From positions 115,158,746 through 115,222,745 of the forward strand of contig CM057826.1 in NCBI GenBank assembly GCA_030068075.1: 64,000 nt of DNA. Direction: 5' to 3'. The notes beneath the pieces are model-generated. The model saw nothing but the letters and a program-made list of their open reading frames with translations. It was not told the origin of the DNA and searched no databases. Both the position numbers and the translations under genes were made by a program. Of the stretch, positions 35,811-48,099 are shown one piece after another (position 1 is the first letter of the stretch; each line of letters begins with the position of its first letter). This DNA is from Paguma larvata (Eukaryota > Chordata > Mammalia > Carnivora > Viverridae).

Positions 35811-36589
35811 CTCATCTTCAGCTAAGACACCAGAAACCAACAGGTAAAGAAGTCCCCACACTCCAAGAGCCTGAAATGCTGAGCAGCTGACTGAACACAC
35901 TGGAACCTTCTAGAGTTCATGGGCCCTGTGGCAGGAAGCACAAGACAAATACGACTGACTGGGATCTCATTCATCCCCTGACCTCTAAGCATGAATACTG
36001 CCAATCGGAATTTTTTCCCCAGCCTACCAGATACAAAGGCACCTATCTTCTTTTTCATGGTTTCTGGGGACACATACACACAAAAGTAAGCCAAGAGGGA
36101 CACAGCGTAAAGAAAGTAAAGGTAGCAGGAAAGAGATGAAATCCCTGCCTGGCTTGGAATAAACCTACCAGCCTTCAGCCAGAGTCAACAGAGGCTCTAA
36201 GAAGCCTATAAACAGCGATCCAGTTCTCAGTAAGACGCTGCAGCTGAAGGGGCCGTGTCTGGGTTCTTATAGAGCACAAGCTGAGAGCTGCCGATCGGCT
36301 GGCGGGAGACTGTTTCCTTGTGGGTTTCTACAGTGCCGTCTCCCAGTACACCTTAAAATTCGCAATCTGGGCAGTAGTGAAAGAGCAATGCTTAACGCAC
36401 ACCGTGGTAATGCCGAGCAACTGTGCACTGATTTCTCAGCCAAAAGAAATCATCAGCTTTTCAAAAGAGGAAGTGTTTGAAGCAGAGAACTAACCTCTTC
36501 TGCCCACCTACATCCTTCTCCTGCCTTTACCTCCTACCTGTCTTAGAGATAACATTCATAATCAGAGGCTGAACATTTGTGGCTGGAGT

Positions 36590-36715
36590 TACCACTAACT
36601 GGTTGTGGGAGGTGGGCATACTTCGTCTCTGGGACCCTTTTCATCTGTACAGATCAGGTGCTGTGACAATCAGATAAGGTGACATGTATGAAAGCACTCT
36701 AAGTATAAAGAGACA
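36590..36715 (+). mobile_element. MIR fragment (tentative)
   Basis: CTGGGACCCTTTTCATCTG and GACATGTATGAAAGCACTC resemble the forward MIR core and 3' side. Confidence 0.45.
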
Positions 36716-36789
36716 ATCTGCTGTCATTCTTTTATATATATAGTCTCTGGATTGGGATAATGATGATGTTGTTAATAATAACAACAGCC

Positions 36790-37235
36790 GATAATGGCAT
36801 TTAATGACTGCTTAGAATACCAGGCACTGCTATTCCATCCTAATCCCATTTAATCTTCCAACAAACCAATGATGTTGGTAATAAAGTCATACCCATCTTA
36901 CAGATAAGAAACCCTGCAACCTGGGGAAACTAATTTTCTTTCTTTTTTTTTTTAATTTTTTAATGTTTATTTAATTTTTGAGAGACAAAGCATGAATGGG
37001 GGAGGAGCAGATAGAGAGGGAGACAGAATCAGAAGCAGGCTCAAGGCTCTGAGCTGTCCACACAGAGTCCAACGCGGGGCTCAAACCCACAAACCATGAG
37101 ATCATGACCTGAGCCGAAGTCCAACACTTAACCGACTGAGCCACCCAGGTGCCCGTGGGGAAACTAATTTTGCAAGGTCCCACACCCAGTAAGTAGTGAG
37201 GCTGGGATTACAACCCATGTAGTAACAATTCTGCA
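36790..37235 (-). mobile_element. MIR split by a SINE
   Basis: ACCAGGCACTGCTATTCC, CCATTTAATCTTCCAAC and TTACAGATAAGAAACCCTG before the SINE, and GCAAGGTCCCACACCCAG, AAGTAGTGAGGCTGGGATTA after it, form one long reverse MIR. Confidence 0.8.
36938..37155 (-). mobile_element. Feline-type CAN-SINE with perfect 16 bp target-site duplication
   Basis: It is a full-length reverse SINE ending CCGACTGAGCCACCCAGGTG. TGGGGAAACTAATTTT is duplicated exactly at 36922-36937 and 37156-37171. The perfect duplication and low divergence make it one of the youngest insertions here. Confidence 0.96.
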
Positions 37236-37399
37236 CAGCCCGGCTCCCAACTGCCAGTCAACACTATCCCCACTGTGGAAAATAGGATTTGATTAGCCTC
37301 TGCTGATTCTTACATGCTGAATGTGACTTGCACACTCTAAATACTCTGATCAGGGTAGGAAGGGATGACTTTGATGGGCCCTACGTACGCGCTAAGAAT

Positions 37400-37545
37400 G
37401 AGGATTCAGTTTTCTTATCTTTACATGAAGTCAATAATATCATCATCTAAGAATAGGGTTCTTCTAAGGATCGAACAACAGAACGTCCATGAAGTCCCGA
37501 GCACAGTGCCCCATAATACGTATGTGCTCTATCAACATTCATCAA
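37400..37545 (+). mobile_element. MIR fragment
   Basis: TATCTTTACATGAAGTC, TAAGGATCGAACAACAG and GAGCACAGTGCCCCATAAT correspond to the MIR 3' half. Confidence 0.55.
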
Positions 37546-39434
37546 GAGCCTTGAGGAAAATCTTTCAGTCTCTGCCTCAACAACCCCCTGCCCTGGGCTT
37601 GAGGAGTTGAAGACACAGCCAGGGATGTGCTCTATGCTCCTTGGCTGAAGCCCGAACTAGGATGCCAAGGGGTGGTTCACACCTGCCTAGGATGAGAGGA
37701 TGGTTTGTTAAGTGTCATTTAAGACAAGCAGAAAGTCTTCTGACCGTCCAGGCTGGCCAGGGCAGCACCATCCCCGGTCCTATCCTTGGGGGATGGGGTC
37801 CCACCAAAGAAAATAGCTGAGATCCCATATGCTAAAATCTCTGAGAAAACACGCTGCTCCTTCTCCTTTCTCTCTTGCTAGCCCGCAGTCCCTCGGCCAG
37901 GGTTAGTCTCAAGCGAGGGCATTACAGCTCAACTAAATATAATGTTGAGTTCCACATGGGCCACACCCACTGTGTTGCACACACGACTCATAATGGAAAG
38001 TAAGGGGGAGAAAGTCAGCACTTAGGTGAGCTAGAATTCCACCATCTCGCCTGCCTGTGGCTCAGGAAATAAGGGTGGCAGCCACAGAAACCTGCCATGG
38101 CACAGGAGGGAGGGGAAATGAGAAAGCAAAAGGGCCAAGAAGGGTGAGGGGGGAGGCTGGAAGGGAATTCAGGCAAGGGTGGGAGGGAGCGCCTGTCCCC
38201 TATCAGCCCCGGCCTGGCAGGTGTGGATGGAAAGCTGGAAGGGAAGGTGTACTCAGCTGACTGCCTCGTGGGCCAGGGCTCAGGAGGCCAGGCCACCATG
38301 CCCATGAATGCAGCCCATCCTTCCCAGGTTTAAAAAGGGAAATGTTCTATTTCTAAGCTACCGACCAGTGGAGACCTGGCAGCCACTGGATGGCTCTGAT
38401 CCCACAGGGATCCTGGTTACCAGTGGCTGCCTTCTCTTGCCTCTCAACTGTGGGCGTTCTAACAGCAAAAGGCCGAAGGTGACTGGAAGCAAACGAAAAA
38501 AGAAAGCCCTCTCTTCTGGCCTCTGCTGCTTTCATCAGACTTTGGACTTTTAGTAATGTCTGAAGGCTTTAACACCGTTTAAAAACCGTGACCCATAGGA
38601 TTCCATGAAGTCCTTCCCTAGAGATCACAGGAAACTGAGGCACAGAGGTGAAGGGAACGTATAAACCAGAGGCAGGGCAATAAGCGAACGGAGCAAGGTA
38701 ATGGCACTTTCCCATCTCCTCTCCTGGTCCCCAATCTTGTCCTCACGGAGCAAGAAAAGCCTGGATACAACACTCTCAGGGCATGTGATCTGAAGGATGC
38801 CTTCAGGAAAGATGAATGCGTGTAACAGGAACACAAGCGGCTTCGGCCCTGCTGTCTGATGCCTGCAGAAGGGCAGCGGGCCGTGTCACGGTTCCGTGCC
38901 TGGGACGCTGCAGAGTCACTGACATGCATTACTGTATCTCAGCCTCAGGCGCAGCATGTGAGGAGCCACTGAGCGTTCTAATGAGGAGCCTCACCGAGAA
39001 GGAATATGAGATGGCCCCCCAACAGCAAAGAGCTGAGAAGGTTTAGGTGAGGCTGATGATGAAAGGCCTTCCAGCCCCAATGGGTTTGCCACAAAATGAC
39101 AAGATGGCGTAACAGAGGAGAGACTTCACACATATCAAGAAGTGGGGGAAGGAGGGGGGGAGTGACCTTGGCCATCAGGCTGACTCTGATTTGAGCATCT
39201 GCTCCACTACTTCTTGACTCTGCTACCTGGACTTCTTCAGGCTGGGCGCTCATTTGTAAACTCGGGTGTTGTGAACGGCATTTCCACTAATGGCAAATGT
39301 AGATGGACCACTTTCAGGCTGCCTGCCGTAACTTTATGCCATCTTAAACAGCTTAATACCAAGGGCAAGTTTTTAAAAAGTGGTCTAAGCGTTGACAAAC
39401 TTCTAATACGTGGGCCAAATTCATCATTGCTGGA

Positions 39435-39580
39435 TAAAGTTCACCATTGCTAATAAAGTTTTATTAGCAAACATGCATTAGTTTTCGTGTTGTCTATGGA
39501 TGCTTTTACACTACAATATCAAGAGTTAAAGAGTACTGCGAGACTGCATATATTTACTATCTGGCTCTTTACTGAAAAGG
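39435..39580 (-). mobile_element. MER5A-like hAT fragment
   Basis: AATAAAGTTTTATTAGCAAA, GTGTTGTCTATGGATGCTTT and TATTTACTATCTGGCTCTTT match the reverse complement of MER5A, a short non-autonomous hAT element. Confidence 0.75.
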
Positions 39581-39944
39581 CCACGCCCCTTGCTATGCAA
39601 GAAGAAAACCTGAGGGTTTATATGTTCACGTGTTTTCTTCCTAACAAATGTAGAAACAAATATATCAACCCAAATGGTAACTTAAAACGTGTGTCCAGTA
39701 CTATCTAGAATGATATGAGATACCACCGGTAATGTGTATGTCCCACTTTAAGAAATGCGGTCACTTAATGAACAAACACCCATAGGCACCAAGCCTGACA
39801 GCAGCAGGGGTGTTAGCTGCCACCTCCGTTCTCCTCCCCGCTCCCCACAGGAACTCTTCTGCCCATCCAGGGGGCTTTTTCCTTCTCACACCACACACGA
39901 AGTGGCATGACCAGATAAGGAGAAGGGTAAGAATCAATGGTAAT

Positions 39945-40120
39945 GAGGCATTTATTAACTAATATGCGAGACACTTTGCTAAACTCCAATCGTCACAGCA
40001 ACTTCATGAGGCAGGTGTTATTTATCCATTTCTACATCAAAGGCAAAGCAAGCTGAAAGACGTCCCGCACTGACCCACAGCTCCAGAGCCACCGTGCCAG
40101 CGTGCTAAGCCACACCATTC
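39945..40120 (-). mobile_element. MIR fragment
   Basis: CGAGACACTTTGCTAAACTC, ACTTCATGAGGCAGGTGTTA and AGACGTCCCGCACTGACC follow the reverse MIR core. Confidence 0.65.
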
Positions 40121-40149
40121 ACGTGGCCTCCACAGCTCTCTCCAATCCA

Positions 40150-40610
40150 CATGGCAGGGCCTACCCACAGGAAATTATCTGAGCTATGTGCAGAAACTGA
40201 TGTAGAGGAGTGTTCAGGCTGATATTACTCATAAGAGCAAAAATCTGGAAAGGACATTCAAGTCCAATGACAGGAAATAGTTCAACAAATGTGAATATAA
40301 TCCTAGGACAGAATATTAAACAACCATTGCAAGTGGCATTCATAAACAATTTTCATGACGTGGGAAAACGCTTGTAAAGGTTTTAAAGCAGGATGCCAAA
40401 AATATATTCAGTGTAATGCCAAGTAAGTCAAAATCCATGTCGACATTGACAAAATCCATTTAAGGTAATCATGAAAAAAAGACGAGAAGGAAGTATCACT
40501 GGGGGTGATATCAGAGATGACTTCTACTGAATTTCCGAAAACCACTGCTGTATTTCCTTCTCATTCTACAAGGAGTTCCTATGATTTTTATACTTAGCCA
40601 AAATCACTGT
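40150..40610 (+). mobile_element. Ancient L1M 3' UTR fragment
   Basis: GAGCAAAAATCTGGAAAGG, CAAGTCCAATGACAGGAAAT, AGACGAGAAGGAAGTATCAC and TGATTTTTATACTTAG fit an old L1 3' UTR, including the G-rich part GGGGGTGATATC. Confidence 0.55.
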
Positions 40611-42563
40611 TTTTCAAGCTGCTTAGGAGATCTGATGTCTACACCCTACACATGACTGAATCCTAATTCCAACTCTGCATTCTTTCTCCAGTCACGGCTT
40701 CCCCTCTACATCCCAGTGTAAACAACAAACTCCAGTGACTTCTTGAGCATTAGACAAACACAATGGATTCCTGTCAAAGTACGAGATTAACAATAAAATG
40801 GAGGGAAAGAAGGGGTTGAGATGTGGAAGCAGAGCAAGTGCTCTACTTCCTTCTCCTGGAGGAGGAGGAGGGCAGGTAGCAAGTTCCCATTGCTTAAGTC
40901 TTGCTAGCCTAGATGGAACTCCATTCTGGGCTCGCTCTCCGACCAACTGGCTCGGGGCATTTTGTCTGCACAGCAGGTACATCTGCAGATAGCACCACGC
41001 TTACACGCACCCACACGCACGGGGGGGGGCCATCTGGCTACCATCTCCGCATGCTGTGAGCGTCAAAAGCAGACCATATACTCCTTAAAGGCGCAGGTAC
41101 ATGTTCTACTTGTGGGTGTCCTTCCCCTCCGCCCTCACACTGCCCGGGGCCACAGGCGCTGAAGACCTCTTGAGAGCTATTAATCGGATCAAGTGCACCA
41201 GGAAGGCTGGACTCCGGCTGGGAAACCAAATGAAAGGTGCAGTTAGGAGCAAACCAGAACACATGGAAAGAGAGTGGGAAGCACCGAAACCACTGCAAGG
41301 TCCTCTTGAAAAGCCAGACAGTCGGCACTAAGAGGAGTCTGAAGTGCACGAGAAGGCATGTCTGAGGCGACCTGGGCATGTGCCTTTGAAATAATCTGAT
41401 TAACCTGTGGAATCTGAGTTAATATTCGCATTACGCGAAGTGGCACTGTGAAGTCAAGATTAGGAGACTGAGCTCTCTGTGGCTCCTTCTGTCAGCCTTC
41501 AGCCTTTTAACAGCTGGAGCAGCAGTGGGAAGGCAGCGTTTCTGTAAACAAGCTAATCTTTGCAGAGCTAAGTAGGCAGCGACATTTATTATGTAAAACT
41601 TCTAACTTGGAAGACATCAACCCACCCTAGAAAAGCCTGCCCTCCCCTTACTCTCTGGCGCTGGCCTGGAGTATCCTCTCTGACAAGTTCTCGGCTCTCT
41701 AACCGTCCCTCAGCTGGGACTACAGGACAACAGCAGCCTTAGAAGGGAAGAGACCACTTCTGGGCTTCTTCTCTTGATTCCTACTGGAGCTCATCACAAA
41801 GGAGACTAAACCAATTCTCACAGAGCCTCTGGGGAAGAAATCTCACAGCTGCAGTCGAAGGGAGGGCAAGCAACAGGACATGGAGACTGAGGAGATAGGC
41901 ACTGAGGTGGCACAGGGCACCGGGGAAGGCAGGGTGGGAAGAGGGGGTCTTGCCCAGGGCAGAGTCCTGTTCTGTGCAATGAGGAGGGAGGCAAACCCAT
42001 GACAGGTATCAGCTGCCTAAACAAATGGCACTGGTGTGTGATCGGTAAAGAAGCTTATGGAACAACAAACCATACTCCCTCCCTCTCTAGTATCCTTACT
42101 TGCATTTTTCCCCCTTCCTTTCTCTACCAGGCAGGAATCTGGACCACTAGAGAAAACTCAGCATCACTGAGGTATACTTCTAACATTCTAAGAACAAACC
42201 TGGGGAAGGTCCCCTGAGGGCAGCAGGATCCCCGGTAAGAACTGGAAAAAAGACCACATTGGTTTTTTACTTAAGCATGTAGGGATTAACTTAATCAAGA
42301 GTGCCCAAGACCTCTAGACAGAAAACTAAAACTCTGATGAAGGACACATGCGATCTGAATAAAGAGAAAGATATCCCAAGTTTTGAGAGATGATTCAGTA
42401 TTATAAAAGTGTCAATTTTCTCTGAATTAATCTATACAATTCAATGCAATTCCAAAGGAAAGTTTTAAGGTTTTGAGGAGCTTATAATACTTATGTTAGA
42501 ATTTACACAGAAGGATAAAGGTCCACAAGTAGCTAAGTCAAACCTTAAGAAGTAGAGTACCAG

Positions 42564-42787
42564 AGGCAACTGGGTGGCTCAGTCAGTTAAGTGTCCGAGT
42601 TAGGCTCAGGTTATGATCTCACGGTTTGTGAGTTTAAGCCCCACACCAGGCTCTGTGCTGACAGCTCAGAGCCTGGAGCGTGCTTCGGATTCTATATCTC
42701 CCTCTGGCTCTCTGCCCCTCCCCCATTCACGCTCTGTCTCTCTCTCTCTCTCAAAACTAATAAACATTAAAAAGAAAAAAGAAAAAA
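42564..42787 (+). mobile_element. Feline-type CAN-SINE, antisense to the gene, nested in L1
   Basis: GGCAACTGGGTGGCTCAGTC opens it, with a full body and A-tail. Duplications AAGAAGTAGAGTACCAG (from 42547) and AAGAAGTAGGGTACCAG (from 42788) flank it with one difference. Confidence 0.94.
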
Positions 42788-43137
42788 AAGAAGTAGGGTA
42801 CCAGACATTAAGACTTGCCTCAAAGACATCATGTGAAAATCAGAGAGGTACTGGGACAAGAGCAAACAGACCACGGACATAAAGAACTAGAGAGAGAGAG
42901 CTCAGATATGCAAACCTAATATACAATAAAGCTGGCACTGTAAGTCAAAAGCAAAAAGAATGTATTTGTGGGAAAACTGAGTCTTCATGTGGACAAAAAT
43001 GAAACTAGATCTTCATGAAACACTATATACAACGGTAGATATGGGTGGATTAGAAACCTCAGTGTGAAAAAAAGAATTATGAAGCCAAAAAAACAAAATG
43101 TAGGTGCATATCTTTGTGACATGGGCCAGAAAGGCCT

Positions 43138-43164
43138 ATTTTCTTCTTTTCTTTATTTTTGAGA

Positions 43165-43208
<44 letters not shown>

Positions 43209-43398
43209 GGAGAGGGAGAGGGAGAGGGAGAGGGAGAGGGAGAGGGAGAGAGGCAGAGGTAGACAGAGAAAGAATCTTAAGCAGGCTCCATACCCAGTGT
43301 GGAGCCCAACACGGGGCCGGATCTCATACCTATGAGATCATAACCTAAGCTGAAATCAAGAGTTGGAAGCTTAATTGACTGAGTCACCTAGGCACCCT
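43138..43398 (-). mobile_element. CAN-SINE (older body) nested in L1
   Basis: It is a reverse SINE ending TTGACTGAGTCACCTAGGCAC. A perfect 10 bp duplication AGAAAGGCCT flanks it at 43128-43137 and 43399-43408. The purine tract has expanded. Confidence 0.92.
43168..43250 (+). repeat. (GA)n then (GAGGGA)n microsatellite
   Basis: About fifteen GA dinucleotides are followed by about seven GAGGGA hexamers. The tract lies inside the SINE at 43138-43398. Confidence 0.93.
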
Positions 43399-45299
43399 AG
43401 AAAGGCCTTCTTTAAAACGCAACTTGAAAATCGTAAATCAGAAGGTGAAAAAAAAGATGCATTTCAATATATAAGAAGGCTTTACAGTCAAGTAAGAATA
43501 TCACATGTAATATTAATACACTGATGACAAGTGGGAAAAATGTATTTTAAATGTCTACAGCCAACAAGGGATGAGTATCTAAAATATAGAAGGAACCTTA
43601 CAAATCAACATGAAAAAAATGGCAAATTAAATAGAAAAATGAGCCAAGTACATGAATAGGCAATAAACAGAAGGGGAAAACCCAGTCAAAAAGGATACGA
43701 AGGGATGTTCAAACTTAATAATTATCAGAGAGATTCCAATGAAAACAATAATGAGCTATCCTTTTCTACTTATATGGTTGACAATAAATTAGAAAGCTGG
43801 CAGAAATGAAGACATCCTCGTGTAGGGTTAACGGGACTGTGGACTGACTCACTCGAGAAAGACTCCCTCAAACTAAGTACATGCACACGCTTTGGACAAC
43901 AATTCTCCTCATGGGTATATCCCAGAGAAATTCTCACACAGGCAGATGTACAAGATGTACAAAGAGTTCCCTGTGGTGTTGGTGGTGGTCATGAGATGGA
44001 GCGTGCAGCTCTGTAAAAACAAATACACAGTGTTACACACCATGGAGGGCACAGCAGGCGCCACAGTCTAGAAGCAGACAGAGCAATGTGGGTGGCTCCT
44101 AACACAATGCTGAGGAAGCAGAGAAAAAGAACAAGACATATCTAATCTGTATAACTTAAAAATACAGGTAGATAAAAAAACACACATCGCTCAAAAAACA
44201 CATTTTAAAGTACACAGTAGACTGGTGGTCTTCAGAGGAGGAAAGAAATAACAGCTGGGAAGAGAGTTAAATGGGAACGAACGAATGAATGAACGAAAGA
44301 CCCTGTGATGTGCCCAAGCCACAAATCAGGTAGTAGGATTCATTCCACCCCCTACGCCTGAGATTCAAACGGAGACTACAGAAGGAGAGAGGAAAAAGGC
44401 TCTGTGAAGAAATGTGCATTTGTTTATCTGCTGCCATTCTCTCCCTGACAACCGGGCCATTTGGAAAATACCAGCAGCCGACAGGCATTATTTATGCCTC
44501 TGATACCCCACAGGCACTGCATGCCCTGAGAGGAACTTGAAGACGAAAGCAATAAATTCAGAAGTGTCCCCAGAGGAATTTCCTTTTGCTACCTGCCCCT
44601 TCAAAACATTCTGGCCCTGGGATAAAATGGTGGCATTCTAACTCCCGTGAAAACATTTTCTAGAAAGGGAAATGCTAGCCATTTAGAATTAGGATATTCA
44701 AGGAAAAAAGAGCAATGCCACACTCGGAAATTCCTATCAGACTGACTCTCCTCTAAAACAGTTTCGACCATTGTATAAACAGATAGAGAGTTGCTTAACA
44801 TTCAGACCCTGGACAATGGTGCCACCTGTGGCAGATGAGCCCTATGGGTGGATGTGGACTGGAAATGAAAATCACTTCAGTCCACAGACACAGAAAGTAC
44901 AACCACATCAGAAGGGGGGGGGGAGGGGCTAAGGCATTATGTGATGCGACAAAGGGGTCCCAATGCCAGAGGAGGGAAGAACCCTACTCACCGTCCTCTG
45001 CTTTGGCCAGCTTGGACATAAGCGAACAGAACAGCTTTTGGAAGAATACTTTAAAAAATCATTTCTATCCAAACCACTCCTGGAAAAGTGGCCAATATGT
45101 TTTAACCCATCGTTTTTCTCTCCAGCTTGCCAAATGAAAGGGTAAGCAATTGAAAACTCATTTGACACTTCAGGCAGCCAGCTCTCTGTGCTCTGTGAAT
45201 AATGGGATGCCAAGAGCAAACTGCCGCAAGGGTCTGCGTTCTCCAAAATGGAACCTCTTGTATTGCTCTTTGCTTCACGAGGCAGAATATCCTTGTGGT

Positions 45300-45445
45300 T
45301 GACAGCAGAACCGCTGGAGTTACACAGACTGCAGATTAAATTGTGCCCCCTGAGTTTATTAGCCTCAATTTCCCAATATACAAAGTAGGTCGAAGGCACC
45401 TATCTCACACAGTGTTTCCAGCATTAACTAAGCTCATACGCAGAA
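45300..45445 (+). mobile_element. MIR fragment
   Basis: TTATTAGCCTCAATTTCCC, AAGTAGGTCGAAGGCACCTA and TTAACTAAGCTCATACGC follow the forward MIR consensus. It overlaps the 156-codon minus-strand open frame at 45399-44929, which argues against that frame being a gene. Confidence 0.55.
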
Positions 45446-45489
45446 AACATCCTTAAACATAGCAAGCGTTGGAGTTATTCATAGCTATG

Positions 45490-45960
45490 ATTTTAAAATA
45501 TATGCTCACTGCAGACAATGCAAAGCCTGGAGAAAAAACAGAACGTCAGTCCCTTGCAATAATCTACCCTCTCTCCACATTAACAGTTTCAGGATAATTG
45601 TCTTTCCAGACTTTTTTCTATCATTATATTTAGGTGAGTCAAATAATTTACTAAGAATACTGCTCTGGAACCTATTTTTTCTTTAAACCTCGATTAACAA
45701 TATACTGTGGGTACCATTTCCACAAATATACTTAGATTGCTTTTGTTGTTTTTAAAGACTACATAGTACACCTTGATATTTCTAAGCCACTTCCCAGTAG
45801 ATGGCTGATTGTCTCCCATCTTTATTATTAATACCAATGCTCCAGTGAACTTCTTTGTTGCACAAACATTTTTGTATTCTAGTCTATTTCCTTAGGACAA
45901 ATCACTGGGTCAAAGGATATTGGCTTCCAATGCATATTCCCCTAAGGTCTTACAGAACGT
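45490..45960 (-). mobile_element. Ancient L1M 3' fragment, reverse oriented
   Basis: TACCAATGCTCCAGTGAACT, TTAGGACAAATCACTGGGTC and CAAAGGATATTGGCTTCC are reverse L1M phrases with considerable divergence. Confidence 0.6.
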
Positions 45961-46561
45961 ATAACCAGACGGCAAGCCCCCCTAATAGAATCAGGATCAG
46001 GGTCGTCTTTCAAATCTATGGGCCCTTATCTCAAGCAGCAAGGAGGTTAATCACAAGTCAAAAGCAAACTTCTGGGTGGCGGTCTCCATTGATAAACATC
46101 TCATCCCCCACAGCTCTTGGGTCCTTTATTATAGGATAGTGTGTCCCAGCTAGGGGCATGGGACTGCCGTGTTATTTTAGTATGCTTGGGCATCTATCTT
46201 CTCTTGTTCTGCTGGATTCCCTGATTTCCCTCTGGCAAACTACCCTGCTCCCATTTTATGCAATACTCTTCAAATTCTCAGCGGCACTGGGTTGTTTTCC
46301 CCTGATCGGCCCAACCTAGACCGACCTGTTGTTATCTTTCCTGGGAATCTGAATCCTTAGAAGAGTGAGGTAACTACTAAAAACAGTTTAGGCCTTCACC
46401 ATCCTGCCATTATTCTTCGGTATTTCTTACCGGCTCCTGGGGCTCCAGAGCTGGTATGTTTTCAACCCTGGTTCTTTAGTTCTTCCTCCCTTACTGTGAG
46501 TTACTCTACAGCCTTCCATAGTCTTCGATTTTTACGTCTGTGGTTTTTGCTAATGCGGTTT

Positions 46562-46770
46562 TTTAAATGTTTATTTATTTATTTTAAAGCAGAGAATACA
46601 AGGGTGAGCAGGGGAGGGGCAGAGACAGAAGGAGAGAGAAACTCCAAGAGGCTCCATGCTCAGTGTGGAGCCCGAGGTGGGGCTCGAGCTCAGTCTCAGG
46701 ACCCTGGGATCATGACCTGAGCTGAAATCAGGAGTTGGATGCTCAACTGACTGAGCTGCCCAGGCGCCGC
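46562..46770 (-). mobile_element. CAN-SINE
   Basis: It is a reverse SINE from AAATGTTTATTTATTTATTT to TGACTGAGCTGCCCAGGC. GCTAATG and GCTAGTG near the two ends suggest an eroded duplication. Confidence 0.88.
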
Positions 46771-47845
46771 TGCTAGTGTTATTTTAGAACAAGTTAGCCA
46801 GGCTTGACTTCAGATACACTAAGACAAACTCACCTGCTGAAATAGGGGGTGGGGGGTGGGAAGCACTTGTTTCCTTGGATATTTCCTTGAAAAAATTTTC
46901 CCTTACTCAATTCTTGAGGGAAAAAGAAAAAAGAAAAGCCTTTTTTTCCTCCCGGAAAGGAAAATATCTGTCCTTTAATGGAATTCCCACGCACAGAAAT
47001 ACCTCATCCTTTTGTCCACACAGAGTGGTCCTGTTTTACTGATTTTTTTGATATCACTGGAATTCATAGGAGGACTATCTTCGAACTTTTCTCCAAGTGG
47101 ATTTTACAAAGCAAATTCGAGGCAAGGGGACAGGATTTCCCCTGCACTCTTGTAAGCAGCCTGGAAGGAACTGGGTCGTACTCCTATGCGCCCAGGATAT
47201 CATCAGTCCCAACACTCTCGCAGTAGCTTTTCATTTTTATCCCATCGTCTTTACAAGGTTACAGATGCCCTTGGAAATTATGATTAACCAGAGTGCTCAG
47301 AGACAGCAGGAGGGGAAATGTGTTGTATATTCTACAGAGGCCCAGGGTCTCTCCCATCAAAGATGATTATTACAGAGTTTACCATCTCTACTCTTTCCTC
47401 TCCAAAAATGTAACAAAGCACACAGGTTACTAAGCCATCACTAAGATAGTTGTTCAGCAAGACCAGGTAGGAGGTGATTCTGGCTTTCCCACAGGACAAG
47501 GTTCTTGGGGCACTGTGTATTATTCCATTAACTGGCTTTTAACTGGTGATTGGAGCTACGTTATCAAGAACCAGGATTAACTGAGATAATATACATGAAA
47601 TGCTTTGTAAAGTGTGAAGGGTTATGTAACGCAAGGTGTCATTACAGCCTTGCCTGTGGAGCTCACTGAATGCCCTGCAGTCAATGACCTGGTAAATCAG
47701 CATGGAAGCACCTCACCCTGCACCAGGGAAAAGGGGCAGACCCAACATGCCCACAGCACCCCCTGGTGGCTCTTCCCCAGAGCAGCAACTTTTAAAGCTC
47801 CATCCCAACCCCAGCGGTAGGAAATTATCCAAGGGGCATACTTAC

Positions 47846-47882
47846 TCCCTTCGCTCTGATTGTCTTTGTTCGAATTGTAGAC
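47846..47882 (-). CDS. ARHGAP26: ARHGAP26 coding exon A: PH-RhoGAP linker micro-exon
   Basis: This 37 bp internal exon encodes VYNSNKDNQSEG plus the first base of the next codon. It is the short hydrophilic linker between the PH domain and the RhoGAP domain of GRAF1, about residues 370-381 in human numbering (recalled, anchored on Arg412 as the arginine finger). On the minus strand the acceptor reads TATTTTCCAG and the donor A|GTAAGT. The exon starts in phase 0 and leaves one base (A), which the next exon completes to Thr. The linker sequence is specific to GRAF1 rather than ARHGAP10 or ARHGAP42. The preceding PH exon was searched for up to the window edge and not found, so it probably lies beyond position 64000. 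Confidence 0.93.
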
Positions 47883-48099
47883 CTGGAAAATAGAAATCAA
47901 CGTTTACTAGTGTGCATTTTATACCACCCCACAGGTTCAATGAAGCAAATTATGACCTGCCCCTTTCCCTAATTTGTGCTATAAAATGGAAGGCAATTTG
48001 TGGCCCCCAAATTATGAACCCCCTCTAAAATGATCTATGGCCCTGTATTTAATTTTAATGCGGAAACTTACTGTAAAAATAAAAGATCCATATTCTTTA

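Larger units (their letters stand above)
42340..44260 (+). mobile_element. Ancient L1 (ORF2 end and 3' UTR) split by two SINEs
   Basis: ATTCAATGCAATTCCAAAGG, AGACATCATGTGAAAATCAG, CACTATATACAACGGTAGAT, TAGAAGGAACCTTACAAATC and CATGGGTATATCCCAGAG are L1 phrases in collinear order across about 1.4 kb of element sequence. Frames are destroyed by stops and indels. Confidence 0.8.
25383..47845 (-). other. ARHGAP26: ARHGAP26 intron between exons A and B
   Basis: This 22.5 kb intron is bounded by GTAAGT at 47845-47840 and CTTCCAG just above 25382. It is the most repeat-dense closed intron here, with L1, L2 and MIR layers and nine SINEs. Unique stretches with no recognised feature: about 27260-27770, 28540-29065, 29290-30610, 32240-33540, 37550-39430, 40620-42330, 44270-45290 and 46780-47840. 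No exon-like segment with similarity to ARHGAP26 or another known protein was seen in it. Confidence 0.85.

Noticed and set aside
37860..38300. Possible CpG island or promoter in a GC-richer stretch
   Set aside because: CG dinucleotides are sparse and no first exon is visible.
44929..45399. 156-codon minus-strand open frame
   Set aside because: No family similarity, no splice or promoter context, and its start overlaps a MIR fragment.
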